Positions 1 to 9,455 are shown, numbered from the stretch's first letter. The stretch: DNA of 64,000 nt from Pseudomonadota bacterium (GCA_021811235.1 JAJZPG010000003.1:90610-154609); one strand, 5' to 3'. Numbers and translations: made by a program. Notes: generated from the letters alone by a model not told the origin.

Positions 1-1803
1 GCAGTCGACGGCGCGTGGCCGATGCGGCTGAGCGCGCCGGCCACGCTGCTGCTGTCGCGCGAGCGGCAGCAGGTGGAAGGGCTTGCGGCGACGCTCGCCG
101 GCGGCCAGATCAGCGTGGCGCAGTTCGACCGCCAGGGCGCGCAGCTGACCACGCGCGGCAGCCTCGCCAGCCTGCCGCTGGCGCCGCTGCTCGGCCTGCT
201 GGAACAGGCGCCGCCGTTCAGCACCGACCTGCGGATCAACGGCGACTGGGCGTTGCGCGCCGGCAGTGCGCTCGACGGCACACTGCGGCTGCGCCGCCAG
301 AGTGGCGACGTGCGCCTGAAGGACCCGGCGATGAATGTGGGGCTGACTGCGCTGGTGCTGGAAGCGCGCGCCGAGGGCAGCCGGGTGACTGCGCATCTCG
401 AAGTGGATACCCGCGAGGCCGGCCAGGTGCGTGCGGATGGGCAGGCGACGCTGGTGCGGGAAGGCGCGGGCTTCATCCTGCCGCGCAGTGCGCCGCTGGG
501 CTGGACGGCGCGGGTCGACGTGCCCGACCTGCGCCTGGCCCGGGCGTTCCTGCCGCTTGGCGTGCGCGCCGACGCGCGCCTGGCCGCCCGGCTGAGTGGC
601 AGCGGCAGCCTGGCGGCGCCGCGCATCGACGGGCGGATCGACGCCGACAGGATCCGCTTCGCCATGCCGCAGGAGGGCATCGCGATCACCGGCGGTACGC
701 TCGCTCTGGTCCTGGCCGATGACCGGGTGCGGGTGCAGGCAGGCGAATTGAAGGGCAGCAGCGGGCGCGTCGTGGTGAGCGGCGAGGCGCAGCTGAGGAA
801 TCCGCAGGCGGGGTTGCTGCTGACGTTCGAAAAGTTCGCCGCCAGCAACCGCAGCGATCGTCGCGTGATCGTGTCCGGCGTCACCCGCCTCAATCTCGAC
901 CCCCGGCGACTGCAGCTTACCGGCGAACTCACGGCCGACCGGGCCCGTCTCGAAATGCCCGAGGCGAGCCGCCCCCGGTTGTCGGACGACGTGGTGGTCG
1001 TCGGCCGGGCGCCACGCGAAAAACCGGCGGCGCAGCGTTTTCCGCTGGCGCTCGATCTGCAACTCGGGCTGGGCGACGATTTCCTGTTCAAGGGCGCCGG
1101 GCTCGACGTGAGGCTGGGCGGCAAGCTGCGCGTGTTCACCGTGGATCAGGCGCTCCCTCCGGACCGCCCGCAGGGCGGGCGTCCGGCCTACCCTTCGCAG
1201 ACGCTGCGCGGCGAGGGCACGATCCAGGTGGAAGAAGGACGCTATGCCGCCTATGCGCAGAGGCTCGACATCGAGCGCGGCGTGCTGCGATTCACCGGGC
1301 CGCTCGACAATCCTGGACTCGACGTGCTGGCCGTGCGCACCACGCCGAGTGTCAAGGTGGGCGTGCTGGTCGGCGGCACGGTCCAGCATCCGGTGGTCAA
1401 GCTCTATTCCGATCCGCCGCTGCCCGACACCGAAAAGCTCGCCTGGCTGGTGCTGGGACATGGGCTGGAAAACAGCGGACAGCAGGAATTCGTGCTGCTG
1501 CAGGTGGCGGCCGGTGCGCTGCTGTCCCAGGCCGAGTCGGTGAATCTCCAGGCGAAACTGGCCGACTCGCTGGGCATCGACAGCTTCGATGTGCGCTCGG
1601 GCGGCGGGGAAGACCTCACCAGCACCGTGGTCAGCGTCGGCAAGCGCCTTTCCTCCCGCGCGACCCTCTCGTATGAGCAAAGCCTCGACGGCCTGAGCCA
1701 GGTGGTCAAGGTGTTGTACCAGCTGACGCCGCATGTGCGGCTGGAGGCGCAGGCGGGGCAGCAAAGCAGCTTCGATGCGTTCTATACGCTGGAGTACGAC
1801 TGA
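1..1803 (+). CDS. tamB: TamB C-terminal part (translocation and assembly module), 5' truncated by window
   Basis: The reading frame is already open at base 1, so the N-terminal part lies outside the window; 600 residues are visible. The sequence is a long run of amphipathic beta repeats ending in a conserved TamB/DUF490 C-terminal domain (LDLQLGLGDDFLFKGAGLDVRLGG near residue 345, then RGEGTIQVEEGRYAAYAQ). The last residues, FDAFYTLEYD, finish in an aromatic-acidic pattern typical of the family. TamB spans the periplasm and, with the Omp85 protein TamA, supports outer-membrane protein insertion and lipid transport. A tamA gene would be expected just upstream, outside the window. Assignment of the domain is firm; the length of the full protein is unknown. 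Confidence 0.88.
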   Translation, partial: AVDGAWPMRLSAPATLLLSRERQQVEGLAATLAGGQISVAQFDRQGAQLTTRGSLASLPLAPLLGLLEQAPPFSTDLRINGDWALRAGSALDGTLRLRRQSGDVRLKDPAMNVGLTALVLEARAEGSRVTAHLEVDTREAGQVRADGQATLVREGAGFILPRSAPLGWTARVDVPDLRLARAFLPLGVRADARLAARLSGSGSLAAPRIDGRIDADRIRFAMPQEGIAITGGTLALVLADDRVRVQAGELKGSSGRVVVSGEAQLRNPQAGLLLTFEKFAASNRSDRRVIVSGVTRLNLDPRRLQLTGELTADRARLEMPEASRPRLSDDVVVVGRAPREKPAAQRFPLALDLQLGLGDDFLFKGAGLDVRLGGKLRVFTVDQALPPDRPQGGRPAYPSQTLRGEGTIQVEEGRYAAYAQRLDIERGVLRFTGPLDNPGLDVLAVRTTPSVKVGVLVGGTVQHPVVKLYSDPPLPDTEKLAWLVLGHGLENSGQQEFVLLQVAAGALLSQAESVNLQAKLADSLGIDSFDVRSGGGEDLTSTVVSVGKRLSSRATLSYEQSLDGLSQVVKVLYQLTPHVRLEAQAGQQSSFDAFYTLEYD

Positions 1804-1948
1804 CCAAAGCCGGTCCCCGAAGGACGCGAAGCGAATGAAATCGTGCCGGATGTGGCCTGGCCCGCAGTCTTGCGCGACGGATTTCGGGTTCTTCGTGCCC
1901 TTCGTGCGCCAATTGCGCGTTGTGGCTGAATCGGCCAAATCCCGATGT

Positions 1949-1954
1949 TAGAAT
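1949..1954 (+). promoter_or_regulatory. -10 promoter element upstream of surE
   Basis: TAGAAT preceded by TGT, an extended -10 type sequence. It lies only 7 bases before the ATG at 1962, so transcripts would have almost no leader at that ATG and a leader of about 70 bases before surE. No good -35 hexamer is visible at 17 bp. The same TARAAT element recurs upstream of several other genes in this window. Confidence 0.4.
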
Positions 1955-1961
1955 CCGGCGC

Positions 1962-2033
1962 ATGTCCGAACTTCGCATCACCGCCCTGAATGTTCCGCGC
2001 CGGCTGACTGCCCTGTCCGGAGGCGCTCGCTGA
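1962..2033 (+). CDS. Possible 23-aa leader peptide overlapping surE start
   Basis: A short open frame, [20 protein letters not shown] plus three residues, ends in TGA that shares one base with the surE ATG (TGATG). It starts just after a TAGAAT element, which would make it a leaderless or near-leaderless message. The stop-start overlap is the arrangement used for translational coupling. There is no Shine-Dalgarno for the peptide itself, and such short frames occur by chance, so this is a weak call. Confidence 0.25.
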   Translation: MSELRITALNVPRRLTALSGGAR

Positions 2034-2776
2034 TGCGCATCCTGCTGTCCAACGACGATGGGTATTTCGCGCCCGGCCTCGCTGCGCTGGCGCAGGCGCT
2101 GGCGCCGCTCGCCGACATCACCGTGGTGGCACCCGAGCGTGATCGCAGTGGCGCCTCCAATTCGCTTACCCTCGACCGGCCCTTGATGCTGCGCCAGGCA
2201 CCGAGCGGTTTCCACTACGTCAACGGCACGCCGACGGATTGCGTACATCTGGCTGTCACCGGCATGCTCGACCATATGCCCGACATGGTGATTTCCGGCA
2301 TCAATCATGGCGCCAACATGGGCGACGACACCATCTATTCGGGCACCGTCGCCGCCGCCACCGAAGGCTATCTGCTGGGCATCCCGTCGATCGCGGTGTC
2401 GCTCGCCAACCATAACGCGCTGCACTTCGGCACCGCCGCGCGGGTGGTGGTCGATCTGGTGCAGCGCATCCAGGCCAGTCCGCCCACCGAGCCGATGCTG
2501 CTCAACGTCAACGTGCCGGACCGTGCGTGGGATGAGCTGGCCGGCCTCAGCGTGACCCGCCTGGGCAAGCGTCACAAGGCCGAGTCGGTGGTGAAGACCA
2601 CCAACCCGCGCGGCCAGGTCGTCTACTGGGTGGGTGCCGCCGGCGCCGCGCAGGACGCGGGCGAGGGCACCGATTTCCACGCCGTGGCCAACGGCTTCGT
2701 TTCGATTACTCCGCTGCAAATGGACTTGACCCGTTTCAGCCAGATGGACAGTGTCAACAAATGGTTGAAACCATGA
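2033..2776 (+). CDS. surE: 5'/3'-nucleotidase SurE
   Basis: A 247-residue protein starting [16 protein letters not shown]. The paired aspartates D8-D9, the S39 in the DRSGASNS segment and the downstream [12 protein letters not shown] block are the metal-binding active site of the SurE family. SurE removes phosphate from nucleoside 5'- and 3'-monophosphates (and short polyphosphate in some species) in the cytoplasm and is linked to stationary-phase survival. It heads the surE-pcm-nlpD-rpoS cluster known from Escherichia coli and many other Proteobacteria. The start is fixed by the conserved N-terminus. The C-terminus overlaps pcm as ATGA, so the two are probably translationally coupled. Confidence 0.96.
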   Translation: MRILLSNDDGYFAPGLAALAQALAPLADITVVAPERDRSGASNSLTLDRPLMLRQAPSGFHYVNGTPTDCVHLAVTGMLDHMPDMVISGINHGANMGDDTIYSGTVAAATEGYLLGIPSIAVSLANHNALHFGTAARVVVDLVQRIQASPPTEPMLLNVNVPDRAWDELAGLSVTRLGKRHKAESVVKTTNPRGQVVYWVGAAGAAQDAGEGTDFHAVANGFVSITPLQMDLTRFSQMDSVNKWLKP

Positions 2777-3441
2777 ATTCCCGCGCCGGCATCGGCATGA
2801 CCTCGGCGCGCACGCGTGGCCGCATGGTCGAGCGCCTGCGCGAGCAGGGCATCAAGGACGAGATCGTGCTGGCGGCGATGGGCGCGGTGCCACGCCACTT
2901 GTTCGTCGACCAGGCGCTGGAGTCGCGCGCCTACGAGGACACCGCGCTGCCGATCGGCTTCGGCCAGACGATCTCCAACCCCTACATCGTCGCGCGCATG
3001 GCCGAATTGGCGCGCCACGGCGAGAACGGCCAGGGCCGCGCGCTCGGCCGTGTGCTCGAGATCGGTCTGGGCTGCGGCTACCAGGCAGCCGTGCTGGGCA
3101 AGCTCGCGCGCGAGGTGGTGTCGATGGAGCGCATCGCCCAGCTGGTCGGCAAGACCCGGGCGCGCCTGCGCGAACTGCGGGTCAACAACGTCAAGCCCAA
3201 GCACGGCGACGGCATGCACGGGGCCAGGGATTTCGCGCCGTTCGACGCCATCGTGATCGCGGCCGCGTTCGCCGAGGTGCCGCAGGAATTGCTGGCCCAG
3301 CTGGCTGACGGCGGGCGGCTGGTGATGCCGCTCGGCAACGCCACCCAGACGCTGTGCGTGGTCGAGCGTCAGGGCGAGGCCTTCAACGAACGCCTGCTCG
3401 AAGGGGTGAAGTTCGTCCCCCTGTTGCCGGGGGTCGCATGA
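2773..3441 (+). CDS. pcm: Protein-L-isoaspartate O-methyltransferase
   Basis: A 222-residue class I SAM-dependent methyltransferase. The SAM-binding motif is [18 protein letters not shown] near residue 97, and the family block [20 protein letters not shown] lies before it. The enzyme methylates isoaspartyl residues in ageing proteins so they can revert to aspartate. I chose the ATG at 2773, which overlaps the surE stop as ATGA; an in-frame ATG at 2761 would add four residues. The stop in turn overlaps the nlpD start as ATGA, so surE, pcm, nlpD and rpoS form one coupled series. Confidence 0.95.
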   Translation: MNSRAGIGMTSARTRGRMVERLREQGIKDEIVLAAMGAVPRHLFVDQALESRAYEDTALPIGFGQTISNPYIVARMAELARHGENGQGRALGRVLEIGLGCGYQAAVLGKLAREVVSMERIAQLVGKTRARLRELRVNNVKPKHGDGMHGARDFAPFDAIVIAAAFAEVPQELLAQLADGGRLVMPLGNATQTLCVVERQGEAFNERLLEGVKFVPLLPGVA

Positions 3442-4346
3442 CGGGAGCGGCAGCCGGCTACTTCAGGGGGCTGGGGCTCGGCATGCTGCTGCTGGGGCTG
3501 GCGGGCTGCACCACGTCCGTCCCCGCGCCGGTGAGCGATCGCACTTCGGCGCGCACCGCCGGCAAAACCGATGCGCGTCCGGTCACGCCGCAGATCGCGC
3601 CGTCGACCAACGGCCTGCATACCGTGCAGCGCGGCGACACCTTGTACGCCATCGCCTTCGCCAACGGCCTCGATCACCGCGAGATCGCCATCTGGAACCG
3701 GCTCGAATCGCCCGACCTGATCCTGGTCGGCCAGGTGCTGCGGCTGACGCCGCCGCCGGGCGCGGTCGAGATCAGGCCGCTCGACGACGAGCCGGCGCCG
3801 AGCGCGCAGCCGCTCGCCGAGCCGGTCGTGCTGCGCGAGCCGCAGGCGGTGCTGCTGCCGTATTCCGAAGCCAACTGGGCGCAGGTTTCGGGCGCCCGCC
3901 CGGCGGTGGCGGCGGCGCCCAAGCCGGCATCGCCTGCTCCCGCTCCCGCCGTGGCGGCGCCCGCCGCCGGCGCATCCTTCGACGGCTGGCTGTGGCCGGC
4001 CGACGGCACCCTGGCGGGCCGTTTCGGCGCAGCCGGCGGCAAGGGCATCGACATCGCCGGGACGCGCAATGCGCCGGTGAAAGCGGTGGCGCCCGGCAAG
4101 GTGGTCTACAGCGGCAGCGGCCTGCGCGGCTACGGGCGGCTGCTCATCGTCAAGCATGCGGGCGAATATCTGTCCGCCTACGCACACAACGAAACGATCC
4201 TGGTGAAGGAAGGCGACACGGTGACGGCCGGCCAGAGGATCGCCCTGATGGGCGACAGCGATGCCGACCGGGTGAAACTGCATTTCGAGATCCGCCGATA
4301 CGGCAAACCGCTTGACCCCCTGAACTATCTGCCGGAGCGTTCATGA
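3438..4346 (+). CDS. nlpD: NlpD-like lipoprotein, LysM plus degenerate M23 domain
   Basis: A 302-residue predicted outer-membrane lipoprotein. The signal peptide ends in the lipobox LAGC with Cys24. A LysM peptidoglycan-binding domain ([19 protein letters not shown] onward) follows, then an Ala/Pro-rich linker and a C-terminal M23/LytM domain. The first metal-binding His is absent (GKGIDIAG) and the usual HLHFEI reads KLHFEI, so the domain should be catalytically dead, as in E. coli NlpD, which activates the amidase AmiC at the septum. The start at 3438 overlaps the pcm stop, and the lipobox supports it. In E. coli the main rpoS promoter lies inside nlpD; the same may hold here, but I could not identify it. 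Confidence 0.93.
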   Translation: MTGAAAGYFRGLGLGMLLLGLAGCTTSVPAPVSDRTSARTAGKTDARPVTPQIAPSTNGLHTVQRGDTLYAIAFANGLDHREIAIWNRLESPDLILVGQVLRLTPPPGAVEIRPLDDEPAPSAQPLAEPVVLREPQAVLLPYSEANWAQVSGARPAVAAAPKPASPAPAPAVAAPAAGASFDGWLWPADGTLAGRFGAAGGKGIDIAGTRNAPVKAVAPGKVVYSGSGLRGYGRLLIVKHAGEYLSAYAHNETILVKEGDTVTAGQRIALMGDSDADRVKLHFEIRRYGKPLDPLNYLPERS

Positions 4347-5299
4347 GCCGCGAACCCAGCGATGAATCGGATGACCTGAGACCCGACGAGGAAGCCGAAA
4401 ACGAGGCCGAAGCCGAACAGCAGGCGGGCGACAGCAACGAGGACCTGGCGTCGGCCATCCTCGACGAACCGCAGGTCGACGTCACCCAGCTGTATCTCAA
4501 CGAGATCGGCCAGGCGCCGTTGCTGACCGCGGAAGAGGAAGTCGCGCTGGCGCGGCGCACCGTGCAGGGCGATTTCGAGGCGCGCCAGACCATGATCGAG
4601 CGCAACCTGCGCCTGGTGGTCAACATCGCCAAGCACTACGCCAACCGCGGGCTGACCCTGCTCGACCTGGTGGAGGAGGGCAACCTCGGCCTGATCCACG
4701 CGCTGGAAAAATTCGACCCCGAGCGCGGCTTCCGCTTTTCCACCTACGCCACCTGGTGGATCCGCCAGAACATCGAGCGCGCGATCATGAACCAGTCGCG
4801 CACCATTCGCCTGCCGGTGCACATCATCAAGGAACTCAACATCTACCTGCGCGCGCAGCGCCACCTGGAAACGCACGGCGTCACCGACCCCACGTCGGAC
4901 GACATCGCCGCGCTGACCGGGCATCCGGTCGAGGACGTGCGCCGCATCATGCAGCTGAACGAGCGGGTCGCCTCGCTCGACGCGCCGCTCGACGTCGATC
5001 CCACGCTGTCGCTGGGCGAGGCGATCGCCGACGACAACGCGCACCTGCCGGACGAGATGCTGCAGCTGGAGGAAATCGAGCACCACGTCCACGAATGGCT
5101 GGGCCAGCTCAACGACAAGCAGCGTTGGGTGATCGAGCGCCGTTTCGGCTTGAACGGCTGCGAGTCCTGCACGCTGGAGGACCTGGCGCTGGAATTGCAG
5201 GTGACCCGCGAGCGGGTGCGGCAGATCCAGATGGAATCCCTGCGCGTGTTGCGGCAACTGCTGCGGCGGCGCGGCGTGTCCAAGGACGAGCTGTTCTGA
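4343..5299 (+). CDS. rpoS: RNA polymerase sigma factor RpoS
   Basis: A 318-residue group 2 sigma-70 factor. It has an acidic N-terminus, region 1.2 (DVTQLYLNEIGQAPLL), region 2 with the core-binding and -10 melting helices (NLRLVVNIAKHYANRGLTLL, then FRFSTYATWWIRQNIERAI), region 3 (IRLPVHIIKELN) and a region 4 helix-turn-helix ending KDELF. Length and order match RpoS rather than RpoD or RpoH, and the location behind nlpD is the classical one. It directs general stress and stationary-phase transcription. The start overlaps the nlpD stop (ATGA). Confidence 0.96.
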   Translation: MSREPSDESDDLRPDEEAENEAEAEQQAGDSNEDLASAILDEPQVDVTQLYLNEIGQAPLLTAEEEVALARRTVQGDFEARQTMIERNLRLVVNIAKHYANRGLTLLDLVEEGNLGLIHALEKFDPERGFRFSTYATWWIRQNIERAIMNQSRTIRLPVHIIKELNIYLRAQRHLETHGVTDPTSDDIAALTGHPVEDVRRIMQLNERVASLDAPLDVDPTLSLGEAIADDNAHLPDEMLQLEEIEHHVHEWLGQLNDKQRWVIERRFGLNGCESCTLEDLALELQVTRERVRQIQMESLRVLRQLLRRRGVSKDELF

Positions 5300-5318
5300 C
5301 CCCTCGCCGGGGCGTGCC

Positions 5319-5981
5319 ATGGCCGACATCGACTGGTCGCAGATCGACACCGTCTTCCTCGACATGGACGGCACCCTGCTCGATCTTCATTTCGACAACC
5401 ATTTCTGGCGCGAGCACATGCCGCGCCGCTACGCCGAATACCACGGGCTCGACGAAGCGGCGGCGCGCGCGCACCTCGACGCGCATTACGAACGCCACGC
5501 CGGCACGCTCAACTGGTACTGCCTCGATTTCTGGAGCAGCGAGCTCGCGCTCGACATCGTGCAGCTGAAGGAGGAGGTGGCTCACCTGATCGCGGTGCGC
5601 CCCGACGTGCCGGCTTTCCTGCAGGCGGTGCGCGCATCCGGCCGGCGCGTGGTGATGGTGACCAACGCCCACCCCAAGAGCCTCGGCCTGAAGATGCGCG
5701 AGACCGGCATCGAGCGCTATTTCGACGCGCTGATCTCGTCGCACCAGGTTGGTCTGCCCAAGGAGCATCCGGACTTCTGGCAGGCGCTGCAGGCGATCGA
5801 GCCGTTCGACAAGACGCGCACCCTGTTCGTCGACGACAGCCTGCCGGTGCTGGAGAGCGCCCAGGCCTACGGCATTACGCAGCTGCTGGCGGTGTGCAAT
5901 CCGGATTCGCGGCAGCCGCACAAGGATTGCGGAGAGTTCATGGCGATCACGAGTTTCGGGCAGGTGATGCCGGTGGCGTGA
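5319..5981 (+). CDS. yrfG: HAD-family GMP/IMP nucleotidase YrfG-like
   Basis: A 220-residue haloacid dehalogenase-like hydrolase. Motif I is FLDMDGTLLDL, motif II includes VVMVTNAHPKS, motif III is the lysine of GLPKEHPDFW and motif IV is TLFVDDSLPVL. The overall sequence resembles E. coli YrfG, which dephosphorylates purine mononucleotides. Only 19 bp separate it from rpoS, so it may be read from the same transcript. HAD substrate range is hard to predict, so the nucleotidase activity is an inference from family similarity. Confidence 0.85.
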   Translation: MADIDWSQIDTVFLDMDGTLLDLHFDNHFWREHMPRRYAEYHGLDEAAARAHLDAHYERHAGTLNWYCLDFWSSELALDIVQLKEEVAHLIAVRPDVPAFLQAVRASGRRVVMVTNAHPKSLGLKMRETGIERYFDALISSHQVGLPKEHPDFWQALQAIEPFDKTRTLFVDDSLPVLESAQAYGITQLLAVCNPDSRQPHKDCGEFMAITSFGQVMPVA

Positions 5982-5983
5982 GC

Positions 5984-6020
5984 CGTCATTGCGAGGCGCG
6001 TAGCGCCGAAGCAATCCAGT
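5984..6020. repeat. Dispersed palindromic repeat copy 1 (CGTCATTGCGAGG...GCAATCCAG type)
   Basis: The copy runs from CGTCATTGCGAGG through CGCGTAGCGCC to GAAGCAATCCAG. This type of short interspersed repeat is common between genes in several Proteobacteria. Related, more decayed copies lie at 9365-9412 and 12171-12314. It sits just after the yrfG stop. Confidence 0.7.
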
Positions 6021-6075
6021 TGGGGGCAGCCGCGAAGCACGTCCGAGTAGCCAGGCTTTCTGTAACCTGAGATTC

Positions 6076-6100
6076 GTTGGCCGGGCTACCCCCGGCCAAC
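6076..6100. repeat. Perfect 10-bp inverted repeat in the yrfG downstream gap
   Basis: GTTGGCCGGG, a 5-base loop, then CCCGGCCAAC. It lies between the convergent yrfG and the Mth938-like gene and could act as a transcription terminator stem, though no T-run follows. The rest of the 5982-6223 gap consists of fragments that look like decayed dispersed repeats (for example CCCTTCGACAG and GGCTCAGTGCGAATGAG); I see no gene in it. Confidence 0.45.
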
Positions 6101-6223
6101 GGTCAGCAGTCTTGCGAGCGTCCCAACTACAACGATCAGCCCTTCGACAGCGCCCGCAAGGGGTACGCCGGTGGGTCCCCGCCTTTGCGCGGCGACCCTT
6201 CCGCAGGCTCAGTGCGAATGAGA

Positions 6224-6607
6224 CTAGCCCGCCGGCTCGATCAACACCGCCGCCCCGACCTTGCGGCCCTCGCTGGCGAGGATGTTGTAGGTGCGGCAGA
6301 GCGCGCCGAGGTCCATCACTTCCAGACCGATGCGCGCGTCCACCAGCGAACGCGTGAGCGAGGGGTGGGGGAAACGCAGGCGGGCGCCGGTTCCCAGCAG
6401 CAGGATGTCGAGTTCACGGCGCGCCACCCATTCGAAATGGGCGGCGGTGAGGGCGCCGAAATCGAGGCCGGCCCACGGCGCGACCTCGACGCCGGCGGCG
6501 GTCAGCAGCAGGCTGGCTTCATGGCGCTGGCCGTTGATGAGGACGTGGTCGGTGCCGTAGCCGGTGAACAGCAGCAGGCTGGCGTCGGAGTTCAGGTGCA
6601 GCTTCAT
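6224..6607 (-). CDS. Mth938-like domain protein (DUF498/UPF0366 type)
   Basis: A 127-residue protein of the Mth938-like fold, a small alpha/beta domain also found in the respiratory complex I assembly factor NDUFAF3. Typical features are the FTGYGTDHVLINGQ start, the LLLGTGARLRFP segment and the MDLGALCRTYNILASEGRKV block near the end. In bacteria the molecular role is not established. It is monocistronic, with the divergent aminotransferase on its 5' side. The start is the only ATG that gives the family N-terminus. Confidence 0.8.
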   Translation of the reverse strand: MKLHLNSDASLLLFTGYGTDHVLINGQRHEASLLLTAAGVEVAPWAGLDFGALTAAHFEWVARRELDILLLGTGARLRFPHPSLTRSLVDARIGLEVMDLGALCRTYNILASEGRKVGAAVLIEPAG

Positions 6608-6686
6608 GATCGAACCTTAGCAGATTCCCCGGTGGCGGGAACGGGCCCGCGCATGGCCGGGATGCGCGCCATGACGCCCTTTCTGT

Positions 6687-6715
6687 TTGCCGGGTCCGGG
6701 CGCCTCCGGTAAAAT
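6687..6715 (+). promoter_or_regulatory. Sigma-70 type promoter for the aminotransferase gene
   Basis: TTGCCG at 6687-6692, a 17-bp spacer, then TAAAAT at 6710-6715. The predicted start of transcription is near 6722, about 65 bases before the chosen GTG start. Confidence 0.6.
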
Positions 6716-6786
6716 CAGCCCTTTTCCAAGGCCTTGTTTTGCCTTGATTGTTGCCCCAATTTTCTTCTGCCCACCGGGAAATCACT

Positions 6787-8031
6787 GTGACGGCTGACAC
6801 CAAGCCACGCTTACGCACCATCCATAAATCGTCCAAGCTCGACAACGTCTGCTACGACATCCGCGGGCCCGTGATGGCGCGCGCACGGCAGATGGAGGAG
6901 GAAGGCCATCGCATCATCAAGCTGAACATCGGCAATCCCGCGCCGTTCGGCTTCGAGGCGCCCGAGGAGATCGTGCAGGACGTGATCCTGAACCTGCCGA
7001 ACGCCTCTGGCTACAGCGATTCCAAGGGCCTGTTCTCGGCGCGCAAGGCGATCATGCACGAGACGCAGCGCAAGGGCGTCGCCGGGGTGACGATCGACGA
7101 CATCTTCGTCGGCAACGGCGTTTCCGAGCTGATCGTGATGTCGATGCAGGCGCTGCTCAACAACGGCGACGAGGTGCTGGTGCCGGCGCCGGACTATCCG
7201 CTGTGGACCGCGGCGGTGAGCCTGGGCGGCGGCAAGCCGCGCCATTACCTGTGCGACGAGGGCGCCGGCTGGCTGCCCGACCTCGACGACGTCCGCGCCA
7301 AGATCACGCCCAACACGCGCGCCATCGTCATCATCAACCCGAACAATCCGACCGGCGCGCTGTATCCGACCGACCTGCTGCTGGAGATCCTGGAGATTGC
7401 CCGCCAGCATCAGCTGATCGTGTACGCCGACGAGATCTACGACAAGGTGCTGTACGACGGCGTGCAGCACACCTCGCTCGCCTCGCTCGCCGACGACGTG
7501 CTGATCGTCACCTTCAACGGCCTGTCGAAGAACTACCGCGCCTGTGGCTATCGCTCGGGCTGGCTGATCGTGTCGGGCGACAAGCGCCACGCCAAGGACT
7601 ATCTGGAAGGCCTCAACATGCTGGCGTCGATGCGCCTGTGCTCCAACGTGCCGGGGCAGTATGCGATCCAGACCGCGCTCGGCGGCTACCAGAGCATCAA
7701 CGACCTGGTCGCGCCGAGCGGGCGGCTGACGCGCCAGCGCGACCTGGCGCACGAACTGCTGACCCTGATCCCCGGGGTGACGTGCGTGAAGCCGAAGGCG
7801 GCGATGTATTTGTTCCCGAAGCTCGACCCCAAGCTTTATCACATTCACGACGACCAGAAGTTCATCCTCAACCTGCTGGAAGAGGAACGCGTGCTGGTGG
7901 TGCAGGGCAGCGGCTTCAACTGGCCGCACCCGGACCATATCCGCGTGGTGTTCCTGCCGCACGAGGAAGACCTGACCGAAGCGATCGGGCGCATGAGCCG
8001 GTTCCTCGACCGCCAGCGCGCGCATCGCTGA
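6787..8031 (+). CDS. alaA: PLP-dependent aminotransferase, AlaA-like
   Basis: A fold-type I aminotransferase of 414 residues. The N-terminal block KSSKLDNVCYDIRGPV and the GNPAPFGFEAP motif are characteristic of the glutamate-pyruvate aminotransferase AlaA. The PLP-binding region shows NPNNPTGALY, the aspartate and tyrosine of YADEIYDKVLYD, and the Schiff-base lysine in NGLSKNYRACGYRSGW. It interconverts pyruvate plus glutamate and alanine plus 2-oxoglutarate. I chose GTG at 6787 because it follows the promoter and leaves a short N-terminus; a TTG at 6748 is also in frame. It precedes hom by 25 bp, so the two may be co-transcribed. Confidence 0.88.
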   Translation: MTADTKPRLRTIHKSSKLDNVCYDIRGPVMARARQMEEEGHRIIKLNIGNPAPFGFEAPEEIVQDVILNLPNASGYSDSKGLFSARKAIMHETQRKGVAGVTIDDIFVGNGVSELIVMSMQALLNNGDEVLVPAPDYPLWTAAVSLGGGKPRHYLCDEGAGWLPDLDDVRAKITPNTRAIVIINPNNPTGALYPTDLLLEILEIARQHQLIVYADEIYDKVLYDGVQHTSLASLADDVLIVTFNGLSKNYRACGYRSGWLIVSGDKRHAKDYLEGLNMLASMRLCSNVPGQYAIQTALGGYQSINDLVAPSGRLTRQRDLAHELLTLIPGVTCVKPKAAMYLFPKLDPKLYHIHDDQKFILNLLEEERVLVVQGSGFNWPHPDHIRVVFLPHEEDLTEAIGRMSRFLDRQRAHR

Positions 8032-8056
8032 TTTTCATTTGACCGAGACCAAAGCA

Positions 8057-9370
8057 ATGAAACCCATCCACGTCGGCCTGCTGGGCCTGGGCACCGTCGG
8101 GGGCGGCACGCTCACCGTGCTGCGCCGCAATGCCGAAGAAATCACCCGCCGCGCCGGGCGCGAAATCCGCGTCGTGCGCGCGGCGGTGCGCAATCTCGAC
8201 AAGGCGAAGGCGCTGGCGGGCGATCTGCCGCTGACGACCAACCCGTTCGACGTGGTCGACGACCCCGCGATCGATATTGTTGTTGAATTGATCGGCGGCC
8301 TGGAACCGGCACGCGAGCTGGTGATGCAGGCGATCGCCAACGGCAAGCACGTGGTCACCGCCAACAAGCACCTGGTCGCCAAGTACGGCAACGAGATCTT
8401 CGCCGCGGCGCAGGCCAAGGGTGTGATGGTCGCGTTCGAGGCGGCGGTGGCCGGCGGCATCCCCATCATCAAGGCGCTGCGCGAAGGCCTCACCGCCAAC
8501 CGCATCGAGTGGCTGGCCGGCATCATCAACGGCACCAGCAACTTCATCCTCACCGAAATGCGCGACAAGGGCGCGGCCTTCGAGGACGTGCTGAAGGAGG
8601 CGCAGCGCCTGGGCTATGCCGAGGCCGACCCGACCTTCGACATCGAGGGCATCGACGCCGCGCACAAGCTCACCATCCTGTCGGCGATCGCCTTCGGCAT
8701 CCCGATGCAGTTCGAGCGCGCCTACACCGAGGGCATCTCCAAGCTCACCCGCGAGGACGTGCAGTACGCCGAGGAGCTCGGTTACCGCATCAAGCTCCTG
8801 GGCATCGCGCGCCGCGCCGAAAACGGCATCGAGCTGCGCGTGCATCCGACGCTGATTCCCGAGCGCCGCCTGATCGCCAACGTCGACGGCGCGATGAACG
8901 CCGTGCTGGTGCTGGGCGACGCCGTCGGCCCGACGCTGTATTACGGCGCCGGCGCCGGCGCCGAGCCGACCGCGTCCGCGGTGGTCGCCGATCTGGTCGA
9001 CGTCACCCGCCTGCACACCGCCGACCCGCACCACCGCGTGCCGCATCTGGCGTTCCAGCCCGACCAGCTCGCCGCCACGCCGATCCTGCCGATGGACGAG
9101 GTGCGCACCGCCTACTACCTGCGCCTGCGCGCATTCGACCGCCCCGGCGTGCTGGCCGACATCACCCGCATCCTGGCCGACAGCCACATCTCGATCGACG
9201 CCATGGTGCAGAAGGAACCCGCCGAGGGCGAGGAGCAGGTCAACATCATCCTCCTGACCCACGTCACGCTGGAAAAGAACGTCAACGCCGCCATCGCCAA
9301 GATCGAGGCGCTCGACACCGTGGCCGGGCAGGTGATGCGCATCCGCCTCGAAGAGCTGGCGTCGCGTTGA
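8057..9370 (+). CDS. hom: Homoserine dehydrogenase
   Basis: A 437-residue enzyme with the N-terminal NAD(P) motif GLLGLGTVGGG, the central catalytic domain (AGIINGTSNFILTEM, then EADPTFDIEGIDAAHKLTIL) and a C-terminal ACT domain from about residue 350 (YLRLRAFDRPGVLADITRIL). It reduces aspartate semialdehyde to homoserine, and the ACT domain usually confers threonine feedback control. The ATG at 8057 fits the conserved N-terminus. It lies between the AlaA-like aminotransferase and thrC, a gene order common in Betaproteobacteria. Confidence 0.96.
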   Translation: MKPIHVGLLGLGTVGGGTLTVLRRNAEEITRRAGREIRVVRAAVRNLDKAKALAGDLPLTTNPFDVVDDPAIDIVVELIGGLEPARELVMQAIANGKHVVTANKHLVAKYGNEIFAAAQAKGVMVAFEAAVAGGIPIIKALREGLTANRIEWLAGIINGTSNFILTEMRDKGAAFEDVLKEAQRLGYAEADPTFDIEGIDAAHKLTILSAIAFGIPMQFERAYTEGISKLTREDVQYAEELGYRIKLLGIARRAENGIELRVHPTLIPERRLIANVDGAMNAVLVLGDAVGPTLYYGAGAGAEPTASAVVADLVDVTRLHTADPHHRVPHLAFQPDQLAATPILPMDEVRTAYYLRLRAFDRPGVLADITRILADSHISIDAMVQKEPAEGEEQVNIILLTHVTLEKNVNAAIAKIEALDTVAGQVMRIRLEELASR

Positions 9371-9412
9371 GGCCCGCGGATTGCGAAACCGGCATGAGAG
9401 GCCTCGCAATGA
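9365..9412. repeat. Dispersed palindromic repeat copy 2, degenerate, in the hom-thrC gap
   Basis: The stretch carries GGATTGCGAAACCGG and, 10 bases on, CCTCGCAATGACGGG. These are the two ends of the same repeat family as at 5984 in opposite order, with a shortened centre. It lies inside a probable operon and could form an RNA hairpin between hom and thrC. Confidence 0.5.
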
Positions 9413-9455
9413 CGGGGCGACGTAAACCGCTCCGGAATATCCAATTAGGACAAGC

